This document shows, piece after piece, positions 35,474 through 45,400 of a stretch of DNA of 64,000 nucleotides. Numbering within the stretch: position 1 is the first letter of the stretch; the number at the start of each line of letters is the position of its first letter. The stretch lies in the NCBI GenBank assembly GCA_023666705.1, contig JAMPBO010000006.1:119238-183237 (forward strand). The letters run 5' to 3'. The notes under the pieces are model-generated. The model saw nothing but the letters and a program-made list of their open reading frames with translations, was not told the DNA's origin and searched no databases. Both the position numbers and the translations under genes were made by a program. Origin of the DNA: Bacteroides sp. Its GTDB lineage: Bacteria; Bacillota; Clostridia; Lachnospirales; Lachnospiraceae.

Positions 35474-37045
35474 ATGGAAAAGGGTGAAAAAAAGGTCAAT
35501 ATTGGTTCGACGAACAGAAACAGGCAGATGTTTGTTTTTAAAATGCTGGTTGTTGTAACCCTTATTGTATTGCAGATTATACTGTCCATCAAGGTATACA
35601 GTGCACTGGAGCAGTATGTCATATATTGGCGTTCGGGTGCAGTGCTGCTTTCTATGTTTGTGGTACTTTATATTGTAAATAAGCAGGATAACCCTGCCTA
35701 TAAGCTGGCATGGGTTGTCGTTGTGCTTGCGGCACCCCTGATTGGAGGAACGCTGTATGTCATGCTTGCAGGAAACAGAACGCGGGTTAAGTTTATAGAG
35801 GAAGCACTGGAAAACCATACGGAAACCTTTGAGTATATGCCGGATGATACGGAGAACCTTGAGGAGATAAAAGCCCTTTCCAAGAGTGCAAATGTGCAGT
35901 CGACCTATATATCAAAAACAGCAGGATACCCTGTTTACAAAAATACAAGCGTGAAATATTTTCCGCTCGGTGAGGAAAACTATGCCTGTCTGATGGAGGA
36001 GTTAAAAAAGGCAAAGCACTTTATCTTCATGGAATATTTTATTATAAAACAGGGAGAAATGTGGGAAAGCATCCTTGAGGTGCTTGCACAAAAGGCAGCA
36101 GAGGGCGTTGATGTACGGCTGATTTATGATGACTTTGGGTGTGCCATGTGGATACCATCAAGATTTATAGCGAACATGAAGGCACTGGGCATTAAGGCGG
36201 CACCGTTTAATCCTGTCGTACCGATTATATCACTCAGACAAAATAACAGGGACCACAGAAAGATAACGGTGATAGATGGACACACAGGCTTTACGGGCGG
36301 AATTAATATTGCAGACGAATATATAAATAAGATAAGCAGGTTCGGACACTGGAAGGATACGGGTATCATGCTTAAGGGTGAGGCGGTGTGGAACCTGACC
36401 GTAATGTTTTTGCAGACATGGAGAATGCTCACGAAGGAGGAGGACGATTACTCCATGTATGCTCCTATGAAATATAAAAAGACACCCGTATATTCAGACG
36501 GATACATCCAGCCTTACGGTGATACGCCTGTCGACGACGAAATTGTTGGAGAAAATATATACATTAACATGATAACCAAGGCAAAGCATTATGTTTATAT
36601 TACAACGCCTTACCTTATTATCGACAACGAGATGTTTACGGCACTGAGCCTTGCGGCAAAGAGCGGCGTGGATGTCAGGATTATAACGCCCGGAATACCT
36701 GACAAGAAAACGGTATATATGGTGACACAGTCATACTATTACCACCTTATAAAGGCGGGCGTAAAAATATATCAGTATACACCGGGCTTTATTCATGCAA
36801 AAACTTTTGTGGCGGATGACAAGGTTGCCACGGTAGGCACGATAAACATGGATTTCAGAAGTCTGTACCTGCACTTTGAGTGTGGTGTATGGATGTTCAA
36901 TTCCAGTGTTATTTTTGATATCAAGGAGGATTACATGAAAACCCTTGAGAAATGCGATGAGGTAACTCTTGAGGAGCTGGAAAAGACGGGCATAATCAAG
37001 CGGGGCTTCCAAAGTATACTGCGGTTGATTTCACCATTGATGTAA
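35474..37045 (+). CDS. cls: Cardiolipin synthase (phospholipase D family)
   Basis: 523 residues. Two N-terminal TM helices (about 16-37 and 47-90 region) anchor it in the membrane. Two HKD motifs: HRKITVIDGHTGFTGG (first) and HAKTFVADDKVATVGTINMD (second). The family joins two phosphatidylglycerols, or related lipids, to make cardiolipin. It lies in a forward run with the methyltransferase upstream; the next gene starts 72 bases on. Confidence 0.94.
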   Translation: MEKGEKKVNIGSTNRNRQMFVFKMLVVVTLIVLQIILSIKVYSALEQYVIYWRSGAVLLSMFVVLYIVNKQDNPAYKLAWVVVVLAAPLIGGTLYVMLAGNRTRVKFIEEALENHTETFEYMPDDTENLEEIKALSKSANVQSTYISKTAGYPVYKNTSVKYFPLGEENYACLMEELKKAKHFIFMEYFIIKQGEMWESILEVLAQKAAEGVDVRLIYDDFGCAMWIPSRFIANMKALGIKAAPFNPVVPIISLRQNNRDHRKITVIDGHTGFTGGINIADEYINKISRFGHWKDTGIMLKGEAVWNLTVMFLQTWRMLTKEEDDYSMYAPMKYKKTPVYSDGYIQPYGDTPVDDEIVGENIYINMITKAKHYVYITTPYLIIDNEMFTALSLAAKSGVDVRIITPGIPDKKTVYMVTQSYYYHLIKAGVKIYQYTPGFIHAKTFVADDKVATVGTINMDFRSLYLHFECGVWMFNSSVIFDIKEDYMKTLEKCDEVTLEELEKTGIIKRGFQSILRLISPLM

Positions 37046-37117
37046 AAACGGATCACTCACTGCAAGGCATGACAAAGTTTACATAATTCGACATATTTAT
37101 TTTCTTTTTTTACATGT

Positions 37118-38458
37118 ATGAGAGAGAAATTGCCACAATATCCAAAGAATTCCTTGCGATTTGCCAAGGTAGGTCTTGACGGTGTATATTTGGATAGTGT
37201 AAAATATTATGTTAAGCAGGGTTACTATGCCCTGATGGGTGGAGCGGTTATGGAAATTGCAGATGTAAAGACTGTCATACAAAAGGATATGCAGGGAAAT
37301 CCTGATAGAATTGTTGTCAGTAACAGGCAGGATAGCAGCTATCAGTACAAAAAACTGGATATACGGCATATGGACGACGAGGGGTTATATCAGATTACTT
37401 CTTATACGGATACGCAGGCATTCCAGAAAAATGTTGAGCCGGATAAGGTTGCAGATTACATAGTGGACGTATTTCCGGATAGACTAAAGCAGATAAACAT
37501 TTACTTTGAAAACAGGGAAAAAAGCTATAAGCAGTCGAAGGGCGGAAAACTGCTTACCCATGAAACGAAACGGATTTGCTCAGGAAAACCGGCATACGGG
37601 CAGCACAATAGGACCAAAAATTACATATTGAAAGAAGGAACGGTTATACCACCTCTGATTGATATGGGTGTGTTTACAAAGGACGGCAAGGTTGTAAGCT
37701 CCATGTACGATAAGTTTAAGCAGATTAACAGATTTATTGAGATGGTTGACGATGTAGTCCGGTACAACACAAATGATGAGTTTAATATCATTGATTTTGG
37801 ATGTGGGAAATCTTATCTTACCTTTATATTGTACTATTACCTGACTTATATAAAGCATCTGAAAACAAATATTATAGGGCTTGACCTTAAGGCAGATGTC
37901 ATAAGGAAATGCAATGCTGCGGCGGAGAAATACGGATATGACAGACTGCAGTTTCAGGTGGGCGATATACAGGACTTTGACACAGGTATGAGGGTGGACA
38001 TGGTTGTGACGCTCCATGCATGTGATACTGCGACGGATTTTGCACTGTCAAATGCGGTCCGCTGGAATGCAGGCTATATATTATCTGTCCCCTGCTGTCA
38101 GCATGAGGTGAATGGGCAGATGGACTGCACGGCACTTGCACCGATGATGAAGCATGGACTGATTAAGGAACGAATGTCAGCACTTGCCACGGATGCCATA
38201 AGAGGTTCCATGCTGGAATTTTGCGGATATAAAGTACAGCTTATGGAATTTGTGGATATGGCTCACTCACCTAAGAATATTTTGATTCGTGCAGTGAAAA
38301 GCAATATACCAAAGGCAAAGAAAGCAAAAGCAAAGTCTGATGCGGAGCTTATGTGTCAGACCTTAAATATAAATCCTACCATATATCGGTTGTTGAAGGA
38401 TTATGGCAGGAGCGAAAAACAAAATTCAGTGGATAAAGAGGAGAGGGATTATGGCTAA
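37118..38458 (+). CDS. SAM-dependent methyltransferase (Methyltransf_32-like)
   Basis: 446 residues. The SAM-binding segment is FNIIDFGCGKSYLTFILYYY, with IIGLDLKADVI and LHACDTATDFAL further on, then SVPCCQHEVN. LHACD and VPCCQHE are typical of the PF13679-type group of unknown substrate, related to glutathione-S-transferase C-terminal-like methyltransferases. About 220 residues of unknown fold precede the core. The ATG at 37118 lacks a clear ribosome site; a TTG four codons in could be the true start. It overlaps the next gene by eight bases. Confidence 0.85.
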   Translation: MREKLPQYPKNSLRFAKVGLDGVYLDSVKYYVKQGYYALMGGAVMEIADVKTVIQKDMQGNPDRIVVSNRQDSSYQYKKLDIRHMDDEGLYQITSYTDTQAFQKNVEPDKVADYIVDVFPDRLKQINIYFENREKSYKQSKGGKLLTHETKRICSGKPAYGQHNRTKNYILKEGTVIPPLIDMGVFTKDGKVVSSMYDKFKQINRFIEMVDDVVRYNTNDEFNIIDFGCGKSYLTFILYYYLTYIKHLKTNIIGLDLKADVIRKCNAAAEKYGYDRLQFQVGDIQDFDTGMRVDMVVTLHACDTATDFALSNAVRWNAGYILSVPCCQHEVNGQMDCTALAPMMKHGLIKERMSALATDAIRGSMLEFCGYKVQLMEFVDMAHSPKNILIRAVKSNIPKAKKAKAKSDAELMCQTLNINPTIYRLLKDYGRSEKQNSVDKEERDYG

Positions 38459-39419
38459 CAATAACAATCAGAAACCAAAGACAAAGGGCAATTATATCAT
38501 GGGGGCAGTTTTTTCGATACTCGGTGCAATCCTGTTTGCATGTGCATTTGGATTTGGACTTTCAAACGGATTTAAGTATGTGTTTAAAGGTGCAACCAGC
38601 TATGAGGATATGATAGAGGAGCAGGGCTCTCTGGTAAAGGGAGAATATGTATCCGTGGATGCAAGGGCTGTAATTGACTGGTATGCTGAGACACAATATA
38701 AGATTAATGGAATCATACCTGCAGGCTCCAAGCAGCATTGCCTATTGTGGATTGATGACACTACCTTTGTTTCCCTTACAGTAAAAGGAGACGAAAACAA
38801 GGCAAAGATAAATAAGTTGATTGACCAGACATACAAGTATCTCAACTATGAGACGGATGACCTTCCGGAAACCATTCATTTTGAAGGTGAGATAACCAGT
38901 ATTGGTTCAGAGGTGAGTAAATATTATAATGAGATACTGACCAACTGGCAAATTTCAGGGGATTCTGACCTGAAGGTGTATTACCTCACAATTGATACGA
39001 CGAGCACAAAGCTTTCTATAGTAGGATATGGGATATTCGCACTTGCCATGATTATCATATGCATCGTATTATGCATAAGCAACATAAAAAATGCAAAGAA
39101 TTTCGGGAAAGTAAATGCATATGGACAAAACACATATACAGCACCTGATGCAAACGCATATGGACAAAATACATATACAACATCTGACACAAATACGAAC
39201 GCAAATATGTACCAGCAGAACACATATGATGGAAATGTAAACGCAGATATGTATTCCCAGAATACATATAGTGATAACAACGGTGGAAACACGTATAATC
39301 CAAATGGTTATGCAGATAACACAAACAGCTATGCAGCGGATGATGACGAAAAAACAGTTCTGATATCAGGAATGACAATGGGTTATACGGAGGAAACCGA
39401 AAAAAATTTAAAGGAGTGA
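38451..39419 (+). CDS. Two-TM protein of unknown function with an Asn/Thr/Tyr-rich repeat tail
   Basis: 322 residues from ATG 38451, which follows GAGGAGAGG and overlaps the methyltransferase end. TM1 is about 16-38 and TM2 about 196-217, so about 155 residues lie on the outer face. The cytoplasmic or exposed tail (about 221-300) repeats AYGQNTYT, MYQQNTYD and MYSQNTYS-type units, then ends in a charged segment with KTVLISGMTMGY. No family recognised. It ends six bases before the giant adhesin starts, so both are made from one transcript; it may assist surface display, but there is no direct evidence. Confidence 0.82.
   Translation: MANNNNQKPKTKGNYIMGAVFSILGAILFACAFGFGLSNGFKYVFKGATSYEDMIEEQGSLVKGEYVSVDARAVIDWYAETQYKINGIIPAGSKQHCLLWIDDTTFVSLTVKGDENKAKINKLIDQTYKYLNYETDDLPETIHFEGEITSIGSEVSKYYNEILTNWQISGDSDLKVYYLTIDTTSTKLSIVGYGIFALAMIIICIVLCISNIKNAKNFGKVNAYGQNTYTAPDANAYGQNTYTTSDTNTNANMYQQNTYDGNVNADMYSQNTYSDNNGGNTYNPNGYADNTNSYAADDDEKTVLISGMTMGYTEETEKNLKE
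39114..39330 (+). repeat. Degenerate tandem repeat encoding NTY-rich tail
   Basis: CATATGGACAAAA and related AAYACATAT blocks recur about every 30-50 bases, giving five QNTY or GNTY units. The first two units are nearly identical in DNA; later ones have drifted. Confidence 0.65.
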
Positions 39420-39424
39420 TTTGG

Positions 39425-42400
39425 ATGAAAAATATTTCAACGCGTTTTACAGCTAAAGCTTCAAAAAAGCGGGTTGTTGCCTTAATGCTCGCACTTCTTA
39501 TGATTGTTACCATTCTTCCATCGGGCATTAAGGCGTTGGGAGCGGAGGCTGACTTGTTCACGGGCAATAACATTAACATGGATAAGTTTGAACTGGGTGC
39601 TTCCTATAAGGATGAGAACGGAAAAACGCAGGCGGTTGTACTGGAAAACGGTGGGGATTATACGCTTCCGTATGATGCCACGGTTGACCTTAACATGCAC
39701 TTTAAGGTGGTGGACCCAAGTGCAATTGATGGGGGCACGGATTATATTTACAATGTCCCTGCAGGAATACGTGTGGACGTAGATGAGGATAAGGCTCTTA
39801 TTACGACCACTGGAACGCAGATTGGTACGGTTAATATTGCAAGCACGGGAAAGCTGACCTTTCACTTTGATGAATCTGCACTTAACCATGGCGATGGCGT
39901 AGAGTTTTTTGTAGGCTTTAACGGTGGATTTTCCTCTGATTTTGAGGAGGACGGACATAAGGCACAGATATCATTTCCTACAGGTGCGGGCAACTACACC
40001 TTTGGCGTGACCTCCGAGGGAAAGACGGAGCCGGATGTTGACGATGATGTCAAGGATATGATTGTTGGCAAAAGCGGAAGCATGGAGGTTATTGACGGAA
40101 AGGTATATGTTAAATGGGAGATATCGCTCAACGGAAATGGGCGTGAATCTTATGGCGGACAGATTATAGATAACCTTCCTGATGCTGTGAGCTATGTCGA
40201 TTATAATAGCCTGCCGGCATCCCTGAAGAACTCTTTTGCAGGAGGCTATCCGGGGATAAGCTCTAATGCATGGGGTAACGGTTCGCCTAATCTTAGTGCA
40301 CAGATTTCAGGCAACAGACTTACCATTGATGTGAGCAACTGTGCGGCTGCATGGGGAAATACAGTTACCTTTTATACAGAACTTAAAGATAGTGCTTTTG
40401 GAGGAACGATTACAAATGGCACATCAGTAACGGTAGACAATAATGTGGTATTTAACCCAAATGACGATACCAACCCTGTAACGGCTACGGGAAATGTAGA
40501 CATAAGACCTGATATGGTGAAAAAGTCAGCAAGCGTATCAGGTGATATCGTCACATGGACAGTTGTTTTAAATTCTTCCAAGTTTAATATAGGCGGTACG
40601 ACATACGAGGATATATTTGAAGAAAATATTGATACGGACTCCATTGTGGGCGGAGTAGGCGGAATAACCGTAAGCGGAATGAGTGCAACTCCTGTTCTTA
40701 CGGATAATGGCTTTAAAATTGATGTACCAGCCAATACGACAGGAACCGTGACAATCAGCTATCAGACGAAGATAAATGATGTGGCAGTGAATACAACAAA
40801 TACTGCCAAGCTTACAGGAAGTAGCGACCCAAGCTATGATGTATCTGCTACAGCGAATGTTCCGGGAAGTAATTTGATGTATAAGAACTATGTAGGATTC
40901 GATCCGATTGCAAACACCCTGACATGGAACATTACCGTAAATCCTGACAGTAAAAGGCTGACGAATGTAGTGGTGGAGGATAGCTTTGATGCTAGCATAA
41001 TGAAGCTTTCAAGCGTTAGTGGAGCCGAGCTTTCAGCCTCCTCAAATGCAGACGCAGGAGAACTTGTATTTAGTCTTGGCAATATCAGTGCACCTGTGAA
41101 TATCACGGTTATTACTAAGGTTGCGGATAGTATTCTCAATTCTGAAGATGCATATACGAACTACAGAAATTATAAAAATAAGGCAAAAATGACCTCCGAT
41201 GAATATCCGGATGGAATAGAGAGAGAAGCGGAAGCATGGCAGAGGCTTGAAAAAATTGCCTTGATTAGCAAGAGTGGGGAACCGAGTAAAAATGATAAAA
41301 ACGAGAGATTAAATGACGGTACCATAACCTGGACGGTTGAGGTGAAGGGACAGAGACAGACCCCATTGGGCTTTCAGTTTGACGATGTGCTTCCTGAGAA
41401 CATGAAATATGTTGCAGGCAGCTTCCGGATTCAGGAACAGTATTATGATGCTGCACCGTCTTATAGAAATGTAAAGGTAGGAAAGAACGCAGACGGGCAG
41501 GAGACAATTTCCTATACCTTTGACAAAACGGCGGATGAGAAATTCTTAGGAAAGACAGACCGCGTATTCTGGATTGTATATCAAACGGTTGCAACAGATT
41601 ATGTGGCGGCTGACAGCAACCACGAATATGTAAACCATGCGAAGCTTACGGCTGAATTTCCAAATGATGTAACACATGAGGAAGAGGCAGAGGCGACTGT
41701 CACAACCGTCGCAGGCGGAGTCCTTGACAAGAAGTATAACTATAAAGCGGGTGGCAGGGATGTTACGTGGAATGTAACGATAAATGAAGCGAGAACTGAC
41801 ATGTCCGATATCGTAAATCCGAGACTGACGGATAAGCTTGCAGATTATTTTGACTACATGGAAGGAACCCTTTACAGGGTTGATACGGCAGGAAACAAAA
41901 CGGAGGTAGCGAAAAAGGACTACAAGATTATTGTTGTAAACGGTATGCTTACCGTAAAAATGCCAAATATAGGAAGCGATTGCTTCTTGTTCCAGTTCAA
42001 AACAAGGTTTAACTGTCTTGAGGCAAATTTGCCTGATGATATTGTAAATAAAGTAAGCCTTGAGGGTGACGGACAGACATTTGAGACGAGCAGCTCGAGC
42101 GTTGAGAATGTTTCCTTCAGCTCTGCAATTGCAGGAGCTACCATAAAGCGCGATATTAGAATCATGAAGGTAGATAAATCTAATCACTCCAAGGCACTTG
42201 AGGGAGCCGTATTTGAGCTTTACCTTGAGGATAAGCAGACACTTGTTGGAACTGCAACAACCGACAAGGATGGTATGGCTATATTTGTAGATGCAGGTTC
42301 TTTACTTGGAGAGGTTCTTTACCTTAAGGAGACAGAGGCTCCTGAGGGATATAAGCTGAATGAAGACTGGATTAAAATTGATGATTACAATGAGGCTCAT

Positions 42401-45400
42401 TTGTCTGTGGACCCGGCAACAGGAAGAAGATACTATGCGAAGCAGGTGGAAAATACAAGTGACACGGAAAATGATACGGGAACTATTAAAGTAGAAAAGC
42501 AGGACAGTGCCGATAAAAATGTCAAGCTGCGTGGAGCACAGTTTAGCTTATATAGTGATGCTGCATGTACGAAGCTTGTTGCAAGAAAAGAAACAGATGC
42601 AAACGGCTATTTGTCCTTTGCAAATATTTCTTTGGGAACCTACTGGTTGAAGGAGACTGCGTCACCGTCAGGTTACAAGCTTGATGCGACAGTTACAATG
42701 GTAGAGATTTCAAACGACGGGGACGGCGTTACCGTAAAATACGGAGCTGATGTGGATACACTTTCTGAGGTGACGGGTGGAGTATACATAGCAGTGAATG
42801 AAAAGGCAGCCGCTGCCCTGAAAATAACAAAGCGTGATGCCGAGGATGACAGCCTGCTTTCAGGTGCAAAGTTTGAGGTTTACAGGGATGCAAGCTGCAC
42901 GATGCTTGCAGGCAGCGGAACAACCGATGCAAACGGTATCGTAACGATAGAGGGACTTGCCCTTGGAAGTACCTATTACTACCGTGAGGTGGAGGCTCCG
43001 GCAGGCTATGTGCTGGATTCTTCAATTCGAAACTTTGTTGCGGGAAGTGCCACGAGCCACGAGGATATTGTGATTGAACGTGAGCTTGAAAATGAGGTGC
43101 AAAGAGGTAATATCGCAATCCATAAAACAGATGATGGCGTGCCAAATGCAACCGAGCTTTCAGGAGTTGAATTTACACTTTACACCGTTGACGAAGACGG
43201 AAACGAAACGGTATACAATAAGGATGGAAAGCCATACAAGGTAACTACAAATGTACATGGTAATGCACAATTTACGGATCTCCCATTTGGAAGTTATGTT
43301 ATCAAAGAGGGGAACAATCCGGGATACCGTGCAGTTGCCGATATCAATGTTACGGTGGAGGATGCAGGCTTTGTTGACCTTGATGTTGTAAACGAGGTAC
43401 TGCGGTTTAACCTTGAGATTTTAAAGCTTGAGGATGATGGGGATACAGACGACAGCAACAACAAAAAGCTTGCAGGCGTACGCTTTGGATTATATAACGA
43501 CAGCGGGGCGAGCCTTGCAAAGGGAACGACAAATGCAAGTGGAAAGGTTGTGTTTGAAAACATTGCCCTCAAGAATTACACGGGTAATTTTACCATCAAG
43601 GAAGAAACAGTACCTGATGGATATATTAAGGCAGAGGATGTTGTTATCACAAATGCGGATGCAAAATCGGCTGCGGACAATAAAACGACCATTCAAAGAA
43701 CAATTAAAAATAAGAAGCAGACAGGAAAGCTGCTTGTAAAGAAGGTTGATTCCGGCAACAATGAAGGGCTTGCGGGAGCGGAGTTTGCTCTTTTGGATGC
43801 AAACCATTTGAGGGTTGCCACCGCCAAGTCAATGACTGCTGCAGAAGCAGCAAATGTGGATGATGAGGAGGCAGGCTCCGTGTACTTTGAAAATCTGAAA
43901 TACGGAACCTATTATCTCGTTGAGACAAAGGCACCTGCAAATGGGAACGACATATACATATTAAATACCACAGAGTACAAGGTAGAAATTAAGGATGATA
44001 CGACTGTAACTGCTGTTATAGGTGCAGATAATACTGCAACAAATGTCATACCAAACGAAAAGCAGAAGACGGCGGCACCGATTGTCAGCTTCTGGTTTGA
44101 AAAAACGGACGGTGAGGGAAATCCGCTTGCAGGAGCATCCTTTATTATGCAAAGAAAGCTTGCAGAGTCGGATTCATGGACGACAATAGCAACATCAGTC
44201 AGCAATGATGAAGGAAAGGTATTTTTCAGGCGTGTGTCCATCAAGGATGATCCGGATACTGCCGCATACAGGGTTGTTGAGGCAGCATCGCCGGAAGGCT
44301 ATGTGATGGACAAGGATTTTGCGGTAAATATTCCGAACAAGGCATGGTTTGCGGAGGAATACTCAGACAGTGAAACGTCACCGTTAAGTGATGCAAACAT
44401 AAAACGGCTTCTTGAGAATGGATTGAACGGAGACGAGATTTCGGTTCAGAATGACAAGATACTAGGCAAGATACAGATTACAAAAACGGTTGTCAATTCA
44501 AGTACAAAGCTTGAGGGGGCAGAGTTTATGCTCTATGACATAAATGGAAATGAAATAGAGGGTATCATGCCAAAGAAAACCAACGATGAAGGTATCGTAT
44601 TATTTGATAAGCTTCCTACGGGAACCTATGTGGTGAAGGAAATTGGAGCACCGAAGGGATATACCTTAAGCACACAGGAGAGCAGGGTTGCGGTTACGGA
44701 TGACACCCTGAAAGAGGTTGAGTTTAAGGATACGCCAATTAACCTTACAATCTCAAAGAGGACGCTTACAGGTGCAACTGAGTTAAGAGGAGCAAGTCTT
44801 GAACTTCGGGATTCTGATGGAAAGCTGATTGACAGCTGGGTGTCAGGAGGAAGTGCCCACAAGGTTAAGGCGTCGCTTCTTGTGGCAGGAGAAACCTATA
44901 CCCTTGAGGAGGTATCCGCACCGAAAGGCTATGCATACAGCAAAAAGATTGTATTTGAAATAACCGAAACAGGAGCAATTGTGCTTAAGACGGATGAGTC
45001 GGATGCCAATGCGTCGAAAAATGGACAGACTATTATTATGCGGGATACACCGCTTAATGTGACGCTTACCAAGGTAAATGAAAACGGTACGCCGCTTTCA
45101 GGGGCAATTCTTGAAATACTGGACGAAAATGGAGCTTCCGTTGCAAAATGGACGACAAATGGAAACGGCTACAAGGCGGGTCCTGTGCTCACCGCACCGG
45201 AACCGGGAACGGGAGTAAAGGAATACACCCTCATTGAGAGAAGTGCACCTGCAGGTTATGAAATTGCGGAGGAAATTACATTTACGGTTTCCTCTGACGG
45301 AACAATCAAAGATGCAGATGGTAATACAATAACTGCCATCACCATGCAGGACGCCTTAAAAACAGGTATCTATGTAAGAAAGCTGGATGATGATTATAAT

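Noticed and set aside
41546..42187. Reverse-strand open frame inside the adhesin gene
   Set aside because: The forward frame is an uninterrupted 2719-residue protein with clear domains; the reverse frame has no motif or ribosome site.
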